NCBI GenBank assembly: GCA_947452995.1
Contig: CANGEV010000009.1
Span: 27,597-91,596, forward strand
Reading direction: 5' to 3'
Length of the DNA stretch: 64,000 bases
Source of the DNA: Chitinophagales bacterium
Lineage (GTDB): Bacteria; Bacteroidota; Bacteroidia; Chitinophagales; CAIODY01
In this document: positions 8,929 through 17,611 of the stretch, piece by piece
Position numbering within the stretch: the stretch's first letter is position 1
How the letters are laid out: each line of letters begins with the position of its first letter
The notes under the pieces: generated by a model
Told to the model about the DNA's origin: nothing
Database searches by the model: none
What the model saw: the letters and a program-made list of their open reading frames with translations, nothing else
Made by a program: the position numbers and the translations under genes

Positions 8929-10209
8929 ATGACGATAGATAGAATTAAAGGTCCGGCCATCCATGCCATTGGAGAAAATCTACATTTTCCAAGCTACCAA
9001 ATAACGCAACTGAGTAATGCATTACCACTTGCTTACCACACGGTGAATAATTCAACTATTATTCAATTGACCTTCACCTTTCAGGCAGGTTTATGGAATC
9101 ATCCTAAAAAATTAGTCAGCTCTTTATGTAATCGACTTTTACGTGAAGGTACCCAACATCATAGTGCTGCCGAAGTGGCTGAATGGTTTGAATATCATGG
9201 CGCTTCCTTAAGCACTTCACATGATAGCGACTTCGCGAGTGTAAGTCTTTATTGCCTTCGCAAACATCTCAATGCTTTACTACCTTGGTTGGCGGAAGTG
9301 ATCCAACAACCTGCATTTAGCGAAAGCGAACTTGCGTTACAAGTAAAGCTTGGCAAAGAAGCCTTAAAGCAAGAAGCGGAAAAAACAGAGTTTATCGCCG
9401 GAGAAGAATTTGGAAAAAGTTTGTTTGGTGCAGCACATCCTTATGGTCGTAGTAATAAACTAGAAGATTATGATGCCGTAACCTGCGAAGATCTTGGTAA
9501 TTATCATGCGTCACATTATCATGCCGGAAACGCTAAGCTTTTCGCCTATGGTGCTGTAGATGCCGAAATACTAGCCGCTTTAGAACAATACTTCGGTCAA
9601 GGAAAATGGCCAGCCAAATCAAAGCCTGTAATCCCTAGCTATACCAGCACTCCGAACAAAACCCTTTGTCAATATATCGAGAAAGAAAAGGCGGTTCAAA
9701 CTTCTATCCGAATTGGCAACGAATGTATAGCTCCAGAGCATCCCGACTATCAAGCCTTCAAAATAACGTGTATCGTTCTCGGAGGATATTTCGGTTCCCG
9801 ATTAATGAGTAGCGTGCGTGAAGAAAAAGGCTATACCTATGGAATACATGCAGGTATTGTCAATCGACTCTTTGGCAATTATTTTAGAATTAGTACGGAA
9901 GTAGGTAAACAAGTACGCGAAGATGCTGTTGCAACGATATTGGAAGAAATACGCATACTCCAAAATGAAGTGATGGAGCAAGACGAATTAGATGGAGTAC
10001 GCAATTATTTGTTAGGAAACTATGTTGATCAGCAAAGTAATTTCTTTCAAACATCATCCTTGATCAATCATTATTTCATTTATAACAAAACAGAGAAAGA
10101 CTATAATCATGCATTGGAGGTGTTACGAACCATCACACCTAAAGACATTCAATTGATGGCACAGAAGCACTTTTCAATAGAACAATTACACCAAGTTTTA
10201 GCAGGTTAA
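8929..10209 (+). CDS. M16 (insulinase) family protein without the zinc site
   Basis: 426 residues with the two-domain M16 peptidase layout (N-terminal domain about 25-210, C-terminal domain about 235-425). The zinc motif HxxEH expected after the QAGLWNHPKK strand is replaced by SSLCNRLLREGT, so no zinc ligands are present at that place. The C-terminal domain keeps the SSVREEKGYTYG motif that helps bind substrate. This matches the non-catalytic partner type of M16 heterodimers, yet no catalytic M16 gene lies beside it. Only 10 bases separate it from the next gene, suggesting co-transcription with the T9SS type B protein. Function: probably a substrate-binding partner; inferred. Confidence 0.8.
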   Translation: MTIDRIKGPAIHAIGENLHFPSYQITQLSNALPLAYHTVNNSTIIQLTFTFQAGLWNHPKKLVSSLCNRLLREGTQHHSAAEVAEWFEYHGASLSTSHDSDFASVSLYCLRKHLNALLPWLAEVIQQPAFSESELALQVKLGKEALKQEAEKTEFIAGEEFGKSLFGAAHPYGRSNKLEDYDAVTCEDLGNYHASHYHAGNAKLFAYGAVDAEILAALEQYFGQGKWPAKSKPVIPSYTSTPNKTLCQYIEKEKAVQTSIRIGNECIAPEHPDYQAFKITCIVLGGYFGSRLMSSVREEKGYTYGIHAGIVNRLFGNYFRISTEVGKQVREDAVATILEEIRILQNEVMEQDELDGVRNYLLGNYVDQQSNFFQTSSLINHYFIYNKTEKDYNHALEVLRTITPKDIQLMAQKHFSIEQLHQVLAG

Positions 10210-10219
10210 ACTTTTCAAA

Positions 10220-12007
10220 ATGAAACTGCGTGGATTACTTTTAGTATTAGTTCTTAGTTTGATTAGTCGAATCGGCTTTTCGCAAGCGCAGTCTGACACT
10301 TTACTTTGCGTCAACAATCAATTGAATGGAGACGTATTATTAACCTTAAACCCTACTGCAACACCTTGCGCTGGCTGTACGTTTATAGGTTATAATATTT
10401 ATTATTCGTCAGCCAAAACTGGACCTTATACTTTATTCGGACCAGCACCTACCTTAAGTTCGGCAAATGCAAATTCATTTACGCATGTAAATGCAAATGG
10501 AAATTCCAATACGTATTATTATTATGTCGAAACGGTTTGCGATTGCGGAGGTGTCTTTAACTATGCCTATAGTGATACCTTGGATAACCGAGATCCAGTT
10601 GCACCAATTATTAACCACGTAACGGTTAGCGGGAATACAACCACTATTTATTGGGCCCCTTCTACTTCTCCAGAAACATATGCCTATGTTTTATATTATG
10701 TTGATATAAGCGGCAATCATATTATCGATACGATTTATGGCCATAACAACACAAGTTTTATAGATAACAGTCCTGGCAGAAACCCGACACAAAGTTCTTT
10801 TGCTTATACGATTGCTGCAATGGATCATTGTAATACGCTTGGTGTCTTCAATCTTTTCCCACAAAACACCATACATCTAAACGGCATCCAAGATCGTTGT
10901 GCGCAGACGGTAACCTTAACATGGAATGCCTATAAGAATTGGCCGGCGGGAGTCGCTAAATATCGTGTCTGGGGGAGCTTGAATGCCGGGCCGCCACAAC
11001 ACTTAGGTACCTTAAATGCAGGAGCTACGAGCTTCACACAGCATGTGAATGACGGAGAACAATGGTGCTTTGAAATCCATGCCATAGAAACAGGTGCAAT
11101 CGACTCCTCCATGTCAAACCGCATTTGCCAATCCATTAGCAATGTGCAAGCGCCTATCTATAATCAGGCAGTATCTTGTTCGGTGAACAACAACCAAGCT
11201 TCGATACTAATTTCCTGGAAAGCCGATCCTGCAGCTGATTTATCCCACTTCCTTGTAAAACACAAAACGAAACAAAGCACTACGTATAATACAGTTGCTA
11301 CGGTTAATGCGATTCCTGGTACCACAAATTCATACACCTACACACACAGTGGCATAAATGTGAAGGAAGAAAACGATTATCTCATCATCGCCTATGACAG
11401 CTGTGGACAACCATTTTATGGCACGCATTGCTTGAATGGAATTTTAGAAGGTTATACCACTTCCGATAATATCAATCACCTCTCGTGGACTAAAATTGCA
11501 TTAGATTCAATGATCTTAGATTCTATTCATGTGCTTCGCAAAGTAGGTGGTGCTACGGCAACGAATATACATAGCGGACTAGCGACAGAACTAACTTATG
11601 CAGACGATATCAGTAGCTTCGCTGGAAGTGAGGACGAACTTTGTTATACCATTCAGTACTTTTATCACAGTCCGCAAACCCCTTTCAATAGTGCCTTTCA
11701 CTCCATTTCGAATGAATGGTGCGGCAGTCCAATCACAGAAGTATTTTTCCCGAATTCCATTTTCCCGAAAGGTAATAGCACTGCCTTCCGCCCTGTACTT
11801 ACCTTTCCTGATTTTAGCGCGTATGAATTTTCAATCTATAATCGCTATGGGCAAGTAATTTTTAAAACAAATACGTATAGTGAAAGCTGGGATGGCAAAA
11901 TGAATGGCGAATTTGTACCGGCAGGCGATTATACCTATATCCTAAGTTACACAAAGCCTAACGGACGTAACTACCATCAACAAGGGAATGTGGTGGTGAT
12001 CTATTGA
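10220..12007 (+). CDS. Secreted protein with T9SS type B (gliding motility-associated) C-terminal domain
   Basis: 595 residues. A signal peptide (about 1-24) is followed by several fibronectin type III-like beta units (for example around 40-105, 125-200, 225-295, 320-395). These show repeated NIYYSS/YVLYYVD-like strands and conserved Cys pairs (CAGC, CDCG). The last 85 residues form the type B sorting domain: VFFPNSIFPKGNS, YEFSIYNRYGQVIFKT, SWDGKMNGEFVPAGDYTYILSY. It is exported by the type IX system, and type B proteins are often attached to the surface through SprF/PorP partners. The product of this gene is probably an adhesin or surface scaffold; no enzyme domain is seen. Confidence 0.88.
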   Translation: MKLRGLLLVLVLSLISRIGFSQAQSDTLLCVNNQLNGDVLLTLNPTATPCAGCTFIGYNIYYSSAKTGPYTLFGPAPTLSSANANSFTHVNANGNSNTYYYYVETVCDCGGVFNYAYSDTLDNRDPVAPIINHVTVSGNTTTIYWAPSTSPETYAYVLYYVDISGNHIIDTIYGHNNTSFIDNSPGRNPTQSSFAYTIAAMDHCNTLGVFNLFPQNTIHLNGIQDRCAQTVTLTWNAYKNWPAGVAKYRVWGSLNAGPPQHLGTLNAGATSFTQHVNDGEQWCFEIHAIETGAIDSSMSNRICQSISNVQAPIYNQAVSCSVNNNQASILISWKADPAADLSHFLVKHKTKQSTTYNTVATVNAIPGTTNSYTYTHSGINVKEENDYLIIAYDSCGQPFYGTHCLNGILEGYTTSDNINHLSWTKIALDSMILDSIHVLRKVGGATATNIHSGLATELTYADDISSFAGSEDELCYTIQYFYHSPQTPFNSAFHSISNEWCGSPITEVFFPNSIFPKGNSTAFRPVLTFPDFSAYEFSIYNRYGQVIFKTNTYSESWDGKMNGEFVPAGDYTYILSYTKPNGRNYHQQGNVVVIY

Positions 12008-12008
12008 A

Positions 12009-12092
12009 GGTGAATAGTGATCCCGATGCAATCGGGAGTGAATGGTGAATAGTGATTCCCTTTTAACTTTTAACTTTTCCCTTTTAACTTTT
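12009..12092. repeat. Cluster of short intergenic repeats, including a REP-like palindrome
   Basis: The 93-base gap between two convergent genes is built of repeats. GGTGAATAGTGAT occurs at 12009-12021 and 12044-12056. The palindrome TCCCGAT-GCA-ATCGGGA lies at 12021-12037. CTTTTAA units recur from about 12060 to 12091. The palindrome resembles CCCGAT...ATCGGG elements spread through many Bacteroidota genomes. It may also act as a weak terminator. Confidence 0.65.
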
Positions 12093-12100
12093 CCCTCCAG

Positions 12101-13081
12101 CTATTGCTGATCAATCAATTTTTGAATTTCATCCAAATTAGGCGTAAGGATAATTTCAGTACGACGATTTTTTGCACGACCGTCTTTTGTCTTATTATCT
12201 GCAATTGGGAAATATTCACCACGACCAGATGCCGTGATACGAGCTGGATCAATCTTACCTTCCGTAAGTACGCGAATAATGGTTGTAGAGCGCAATACAC
12301 TCAAATCCCAATTGCTACGTGGGTAACTAGGACTACGCAATTCTGCATTGTCGGTATGTCCTTCCACCGTAATTTGGATATCTGGATTTTTGGCAAGCAC
12401 ATCCGCTAGCTTACGCAAAGCTTCCTTTCCTTTTATATCAATCTCAGCAGAGCCAGAGGCAAACAATAATTTTTCTGACATACTCACATACACCTTACCA
12501 TTGCGGCGTTCGATGGTCAACTCCGAATTATCAAAACCTTGTAGAGCCAATTCGATTTTACGACGCAACGCATTCATAATAGAATCTTTCGCATTAATCT
12601 GCGATTGTAGCTCACGAAGTCGTTGTGAACGCATTTTCACATCGTTGGTCAATGCATTTATACTAAGCTCCTTATTCTCCAACTCAGATTGCTTCTTGTC
12701 TAACTCAATTTGCTTTTTTTGCAACTCATCATTCCACTGCTTTAATTTTTCACCCGCAGATGCTAACCAATCATTTTTCTCTTTCAACAAACGCTCATTA
12801 TCTGCTTCTAATGCTGTGAACTCGGCAGAAACTTTATCATAGGCTGCATGTGTTTTAGAAGAATCTTCGAGCAAAGTCTCTAAGTGTTGTTGCAACACAT
12901 CCATGCGCGCAATCGTTCGTTTCTTTTCTTCCTCGCAATTCAAAGAACCAGCATTCAAGCCAGCCACTTGCTCTTTTATTTGCTTTAACTCATTAGCAGT
13001 TGCATTGAATTTCTTTTGAGAGACACATGCACTCAAAAGTAAAATAACACTTGCAGAAAGGAGGAGGGATACGCGTTTCAT
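12101..13081 (-). CDS. OmpA family lipoprotein with coiled-coil stalk
   Basis: 326 residues. Lipoprotein signal with lipobox LSAC (Cys19), then a long charged coiled coil (about 25-180) and a C-terminal OmpA/MotB domain (about 195-315). The domain contains the peptidoglycan-binding motif ITVEGHTDNAELRSP followed by NWDLSVLRSTTIIRVL and RITASGRGEYFPIADN. It likely tethers the outer membrane to peptidoglycan. A TATTTTTA promoter-like box sits at 13100-13107, 18 bases upstream of the ATG. No partner gene is adjacent: lpxB lies upstream with about 80 bases between. Confidence 0.9.
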   Translation of the reverse strand: MKRVSLLLSASVILLLSACVSQKKFNATANELKQIKEQVAGLNAGSLNCEEEKKRTIARMDVLQQHLETLLEDSSKTHAAYDKVSAEFTALEADNERLLKEKNDWLASAGEKLKQWNDELQKKQIELDKKQSELENKELSINALTNDVKMRSQRLRELQSQINAKDSIMNALRRKIELALQGFDNSELTIERRNGKVYVSMSEKLLFASGSAEIDIKGKEALRKLADVLAKNPDIQITVEGHTDNAELRSPSYPRSNWDLSVLRSTTIIRVLTEGKIDPARITASGRGEYFPIADNKTKDGRAKNRRTEIILTPNLDEIQKLIDQQ

Positions 13082-13161
13082 AAACAGTATTTTGCTAATT
13101 AAAAATACTTCGGGACATTGACAGAAAAAAATCTACTTCTGCACCTAAGTTCTAGAAGTGT

Positions 13162-14250
13162 TTAATGAAGTAGGCGAATAATCTCTTTAGCTGTAGTAGT
13201 TGCAGCCCCACCCACACCTAACAAGCTTCTTAATTCAGCATAACCTTCCAGAATTGCAGTACGCGCTGCACCTTCCATACATATCGTACTAAAGGCTTCT
13301 GCAAGTTGTTTGGGGTTCAAATCGTCTTGTATCAACTCCGTCACCAAAGCTCTGTTGAGGATTAAATTCACCAAAGAAATAAACTTAATTTTAACAACGC
13401 GCTTTCCAATGGCATAACTTATCGGATTACCCTTGTAACACACCACCTGCGGTACGCCAAATAAAGCAGTTTCTAAGGTAGCCGTACCAGATGTAACCAC
13501 GGCAGCATGAGACTTCGCAAGCAATGCATAGGTTGAATCATCCACTACTTCGACGTTTGAAGCATCCTGTACTTCTCGTAAAGCAGCATACCATTCAGCC
13601 TTTGCTCCAGGTGCTTTCGCCACACAAAACGTATATTGAGGAAAGGCCTTAGCCAGACTTAACATAACCGGGAGTTTTACCTTAATCTCCTGTTCGCGAC
13701 TACCCGGCAAAACGGCTATAATACGGCTATTAAGCGGGGCAGTATGTGGAGGAATTAAATCAATCAGCGGATGTCCGACATAACTTACCTCGTAGTTACG
13801 CGCTGCAAAGAACGCCTTTTCGAAAGGCAGAATGGTAAAGAGTCTATCTACCGAAGTTCGGATTTTCTCAACCCGCCCACTCTTCCAAGCCCACACTTGC
13901 GGAGAAATATAATAGAATACCTTAAAACCCTGCTGCTTTGCAAATTCCGCAATCCGCAAATTAAATCCAGGATAATCAATTAAAATGACTGCATCAGGCT
14001 TATACTTCAGGATATCTTTCTTGCAAAATCGCATCTTTTGGGTGATGTAACGTAAATTCTTAAACACCTCCCAAAAGCCCATAAAAGCCATGTCTTGATA
14101 ATGTGTAACCAGCTCACCTCCCACTGCTTGCATCTTCTCGCCACCCCAAAAACGAAAGCTTGCTGAAGGATCTTCCTCCAACAGCGCACGCATAAGATTG
14201 CTCCCATGCAAATCGCCACTCGCTTCACCACTGATTATGTAATATTTCAC
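13162..14250 (-). CDS. lpxB: Lipid-A-disaccharide synthase
   Basis: 362 residues from a GTG at 14250 (reads VKYYIISGEASGDLHGSNLM, the canonical LpxB start). LpxB joins UDP-2,3-diacylglucosamine and lipid X (2,3-diacylglucosamine-1-phosphate) to form the lipid A disaccharide at the inner membrane. Seen: FRFWGGEKMQAVGG, MGFWEVFKNL, ILIDYPGFNLRIA, YYISPQVWAWKSGRV, VLPGSREQEI and TSGTATLET, all hallmarks of the GT19 family. Reading from the upstream ATG at 14418 would add 56 residues with no homology and overlap the divergent gene, so GTG is chosen. Other lipid A genes are not nearby. Confidence 0.95.
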   Translation of the reverse strand: MKYYIISGEASGDLHGSNLMRALLEEDPSASFRFWGGEKMQAVGGELVTHYQDMAFMGFWEVFKNLRYITQKMRFCKKDILKYKPDAVILIDYPGFNLRIAEFAKQQGFKVFYYISPQVWAWKSGRVEKIRTSVDRLFTILPFEKAFFAARNYEVSYVGHPLIDLIPPHTAPLNSRIIAVLPGSREQEIKVKLPVMLSLAKAFPQYTFCVAKAPGAKAEWYAALREVQDASNVEVVDDSTYALLAKSHAAVVTSGTATLETALFGVPQVVCYKGNPISYAIGKRVVKIKFISLVNLILNRALVTELIQDDLNPKQLAEAFSTICMEGAARTAILEGYAELRSLLGVGGAATTTAKEIIRLLH

Positions 14251-14335
14251 CCTACAAAACAAAGAATAATTTTTGGGTAGAATGCATTTTTCAAAGATGA
14301 TTTTTGAATTATCTTTACCAAATACTAAAAACACT

Positions 14336-14998
14336 ATGTCACTTTTTAAATTTCGCGTTTGGATGGAAGACGATGATACTGTCTTCAGAGATATTGAAGT
14401 ATTACCTTCTAATACCATGCTTGAATTTCACAAGGCAATTCTTACTGCCTTTGGATTCGACCATAAACACGAAGCCTCCTTTTTCAAAAGCAACGATAAT
14501 TGGCAAAAGGGTAAAGAGATTTCTTTAAGCAAAAAAGATGGCGCATTATTATTGGATAAAGTGGCTTTAGTACAATTGATTGACGACCCACATCAAAAAT
14601 TTCTATACCTCTACGACTACCAAAAAGAATGGAACTTTTGCTGCGAAATTTTAAGCATCGGAAGTGAAAAAGAAGACGCAAGTTATCCTCGTCTAGCACG
14701 TAAAGAAGGCGAAGCACCTAAGCAATACGGAGAAAGCATTATCGCTAGTAAAGGCGATTTAGGCTTCGAAGAATCCTTGCAGTTTGATGGAATGGCCACT
14801 GGCGGCTTCGAAAGAGCTGATGACGATGAAGACGCACATAAAGGAAAAAGCATTAACGTCGCTAGCGATGAGGACGGCTTAAGTGATAATGGTCATGCTT
14901 CAGGAGACAATGATGAAAATGATGAAGACGGTGGCGATGAATATGGCAATGACGATGAAAGCTACGGCTACGATAATGACAACTATAACGATTACTAA
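14336..14998 (+). CDS. Plasmid pRiA4b ORF-3-like protein with acidic tail
   Basis: 220 residues from ATG 14336 (MSLFKFRVWMEDDDTVFRDIEV). The first 130 or so residues match the pRiA4b ORF-3 family: FRVWMEDDDTVFRDIEVL, LEFHKAILTAFGFD, KFLYLYDYQKEWNFCCEI. The biochemical role of this family is not known to me. The last 60 residues are almost entirely Asp, Glu, Asn, Gly and Tyr (for example DDESYGYDNDNYNDY) and must be disordered and strongly negative. miaA follows after 5 bases, so the two, plus the S4 protein, probably form an operon. The function is unknown. Confidence 0.8.
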   Translation: MSLFKFRVWMEDDDTVFRDIEVLPSNTMLEFHKAILTAFGFDHKHEASFFKSNDNWQKGKEISLSKKDGALLLDKVALVQLIDDPHQKFLYLYDYQKEWNFCCEILSIGSEKEDASYPRLARKEGEAPKQYGESIIASKGDLGFEESLQFDGMATGGFERADDDEDAHKGKSINVASDEDGLSDNGHASGDNDENDEDGGDEYGNDDESYGYDNDNYNDY

Positions 14999-15003
14999 AG
15001 ATC

Positions 15004-15924
15004 GTGTCGGATAAATTACCTTTTTTAATTGTAGTAACTGGTCCGACGGCCTCTGGTAAAACAGGGCTTGCTATAGCGCTTGCCAAACACTTTAACACAG
15101 TTGTTTTATCTGCTGATTCTCGTCAATTTTATCAAGGAATGGCGATAGGCACTGCACAGCCAACAGCAGAAGAATTAGCGAGTGTCAAACATTATTTCAT
15201 CAACGACAGAAGCGTTGAAGCGCCCTTGAATGCAGGATCTTACGCGGATGAAGCACTTGCTTTATTAGAAAAACTTTTTTTAGAACATCGCGTAGTTATT
15301 GTCTGCGGTGGAACAGGATTATATATCCGCGCTTTAATAGATGGATTAGACGCTTTCCCTACAATCCCTGCCCACTTTCGAGAGGAGCTCATGAAAGAGC
15401 TGGCAGCGAATGGAATAGAGGCTTTAGTCGACGAATTACATGGCAAAGACCCAAGCTATGCGAGTCAAGTCGACCTTAACAACCCGCACCGTATGGTACG
15501 TGCTTTAGAAGTGATTCGTGCCACAGGCAAGCCTTACAGTTCTTATTTGAAAAACGATAAATCAAAACGAAATTTTACAGCAATACAAGTAGCCATCGAC
15601 TTAGATCGCAGTGAACTCTATGATAAAATCAACCGCCGTGTAGATGTGATGCTGGAGATGGGATTAGAGGAAGAAGTAGGCTTACTAAAAAATCATTTCC
15701 ATCTAAATGCCTTGCAAACAGTTGGCTACAAAGAGTGGCCCGCCTATTTCGCAGGGACGATAGATCTTAATCAATTGGTAGAAGAGATCAAACAACACAG
15801 TCGCAATTATGCGAAGCGACAGATTACCTGGTTTAAACGAGATGAACGTGTACATTGGACAAAAGGTGCAGACGTAAATCAAGCGCTCCTTTTATGCACT
15901 GAAATAATGAAAGGAAATGAGTAA
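15004..15924 (+). CDS. miaA: tRNA dimethylallyltransferase
   Basis: 306 residues. MiaA transfers a dimethylallyl group from DMAPP to N6 of adenosine 37 in tRNAs reading codons that begin with U. P-loop GPTASGKTGLAIALA (about 12-26), the DSRQFYQGMAIGTAQPT substrate motif, GGTGLYIRALIDG, and C-terminal LQTVGYKEWPAYF with the RNYAKRQITWFKRD motif are all intact. Start codon is GTG at 15004, 5 bases after the pRiA4b gene stop. It overlaps the following S4 gene by 8 bases, indicating translational coupling. Confidence 0.96.
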   Translation: MSDKLPFLIVVTGPTASGKTGLAIALAKHFNTVVLSADSRQFYQGMAIGTAQPTAEELASVKHYFINDRSVEAPLNAGSYADEALALLEKLFLEHRVVIVCGGTGLYIRALIDGLDAFPTIPAHFREELMKELAANGIEALVDELHGKDPSYASQVDLNNPHRMVRALEVIRATGKPYSSYLKNDKSKRNFTAIQVAIDLDRSELYDKINRRVDVMLEMGLEEEVGLLKNHFHLNALQTVGYKEWPAYFAGTIDLNQLVEEIKQHSRNYAKRQITWFKRDERVHWTKGADVNQALLLCTEIMKGNE

Positions 15925-16309
15925 TAACGCGAAAGTCAGAATAGATAAGTATTTGTGGGCGATTCGTATTTTCAAAACACGGACCTTGGCCGCCACAGCC
16001 TGTGAGCAAGGGAAAGTTCGTTATCAGGATCAGTCGGTGAAGCCTGCTAAAAATGTGCAAGTAGGTGATCGATTTTATATTAAAACAGAAGCACGCGACT
16101 GGGACATTGAGGTAACAGCATTACTAGAAAAACGCGTGGCATATCCGGAAGCGATCAAACATTATTTGGATCATACGCCAGAAGAGGCGAGAAAGCCTGA
16201 AAAACCGCTAGATTCGGCATTTGCGTTCTTCACAGGGAAACGACAAAGCAAGCAAGGCCGACCTACCAAGCGTGAACGTAGGCGTTTGGATGATTATACA
16301 ACAGATTAA
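15917..16309 (+). CDS. S4-domain RNA-binding protein (Hsp15-like)
   Basis: 130 residues. S4 domain at the N-terminus (VRIDKYLWAIRIFKTRTLAA, then VRYQDQSVKPAKNVQVGDRFYI) and a basic C-terminal tail (GKRQSKQGRPTKRERRR). This is the layout of Hsp15/HslR, which binds stalled 50S subunits carrying peptidyl-tRNA. ATG overlaps the miaA stop by 8 bases and is preceded by AAGGAA, one of the few SD-like sequences seen here. The 3' end overlaps ftsW, on the opposite strand, by 4 bases. Confidence 0.88.
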   Translation: MSNNAKVRIDKYLWAIRIFKTRTLAATACEQGKVRYQDQSVKPAKNVQVGDRFYIKTEARDWDIEVTALLEKRVAYPEAIKHYLDHTPEEARKPEKPLDSAFAFFTGKRQSKQGRPTKRERRRLDDYTTD

Positions 16310-17589
16310 AACGGATCCCCCTTTTTAGATGGAGCGTCAGCTATTGGCGTCGGAGGGAGATTTTCTAGCGAAGCATTATTTGTCGCAGTATTATTTTCCG
16401 AAGCTGCTGCTGCAGTATCCGGATTCAAATCTTCTGGATTTTCTATATAACGACTTACGCTTAAAATAATTCCAGCTGCGATACAAGTCATCAAAAAGGA
16501 AGTACCTCCCTTACTAATAAAAGGCAAGGTAATGCCCGTAACAGGGAATAAATGGACATTTACAGCCATGTGCATAATGGCTTGAATGGTTAAAGAAAAG
16601 CCCAAGCCCAATACTAAAAAGCCACCAAAAGCACCATTACATTTTCTAAAAATCTTAATGCATCGAAACAGGAAGATCAGATACAACAAGATTACAATGC
16701 CAGCTCCGAGCATACCATATTCTTCCACAATCGTAGCAAAAATAAAATCGCTATAGGCATGCGGCAGATAATTACACTGCTTACTATTGCCGGGTCCTAA
16801 GCCTGTCCATGACCCATTTGCAATCGCAATGTTTGCTTGTTGCGTTTGAAAGGAAACCTCTTTTTTCTCTGCAGAACCGAAATTACTTAAGCGGCTTGTC
16901 CAGGTGCTAATACGTCCATCATATCCAACTAATTTAGCAATCCCAATCAAGAGTATGACAGCCATAATCATTACGCCAATTAGTCCGGCAATATGCTTCA
17001 GCGAGGCTCTTCCGAAGAAGACAACAATCATACTAGTAGCTAACAAGATAGCTGCAGTAGAGAAGTTAGCGGGAAGTATTAAAAAGAATGTAATAAGAAT
17101 AGGCGCAATTACAGGCAGAAAACCTTTACGTAAATCTGTAATCACATCCTGTCGTTTGGCGAGTAGTCGTGCCAAATAAAGCAGTAGAGCGAATTTGGCG
17201 ATATCGGAAGGTTGAAAACTAAGCGGAGTATAGGGTATTTTAATCCATCGACTTGCATCATTTACATGAGAACCAAAAACCAATGTGTAAAAGAGCAATG
17301 GAATCGCGATGAAGAAAACAAGCTGCGAAACACGTGAATAAAATTTATAATTCATAGAATGCGCAGCCCACATAAAAAACAAACCAGCGGCTCCGAACAT
17401 AATTTGACCAAGCAGAAACGACTCAGTCGTAGCATGTTTTCTTACCGCAAGCGCTGAAGTGGAACTATATACCGCTAAGACAGAAATCATATACAAAAAG
17501 ATCACAATAAGCCACAATGAGCGATCCCCTTTAGTCTTGCGGACTAAAGTACGTGGGTCGACAGTCTTCATTGGATCTTGTACGTTCAT
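16306..17589 (-). CDS. ftsW: Peptidoglycan glycosyltransferase FtsW
   Basis: 427 residues with about 10 membrane helices, member of the SEDS family that polymerises lipid II at the division septum together with FtsI. Seen: SRWIKIPYTPLSFQPSDIAKFALLLYLA (substrate region with the conserved SxxQPSE/D motif), GLGPGNSKQCNYLPHAYSDFIFATIVEEYG, and PFISKGGTSFL near the C-terminus. The C-terminal tail (about 390-427) is Ala/Asn/Pro-rich and unlike the core. Last gene of the dcw run here. The murG, murC, ftsQ, ftsA and ftsZ genes that follow ftsW in many Bacteroidota are missing. Confidence 0.94.
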   Translation of the reverse strand: MNVQDPMKTVDPRTLVRKTKGDRSLWLIVIFLYMISVLAVYSSTSALAVRKHATTESFLLGQIMFGAAGLFFMWAAHSMNYKFYSRVSQLVFFIAIPLLFYTLVFGSHVNDASRWIKIPYTPLSFQPSDIAKFALLLYLARLLAKRQDVITDLRKGFLPVIAPILITFFLILPANFSTAAILLATSMIVVFFGRASLKHIAGLIGVMIMAVILLIGIAKLVGYDGRISTWTSRLSNFGSAEKKEVSFQTQQANIAIANGSWTGLGPGNSKQCNYLPHAYSDFIFATIVEEYGMLGAGIVILLYLIFLFRCIKIFRKCNGAFGGFLVLGLGFSLTIQAIMHMAVNVHLFPVTGITLPFISKGGTSFLMTCIAAGIILSVSRYIENPEDLNPDTAAAASENNTATNNASLENLPPTPIADAPSKKGDPF

Positions 17590-17611
17590 TTCAATCTATA
17601 TTTAGCTATAA

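Noticed and set aside
12348..12842. 164-codon plus-strand frame opposite the OmpA lipoprotein
   Set aside because: It mirrors the coiled-coil part of the real gene; the Ser/Phe/Asn-rich product looks like antisense of Glu/Lys/Leu repeats.
14251..14418. N-terminal extension of LpxB from ATG 14418
   Set aside because: The added 56 residues have no family match and overlap the divergent pRiA4b gene; the GTG at 14250 gives the exact family start.
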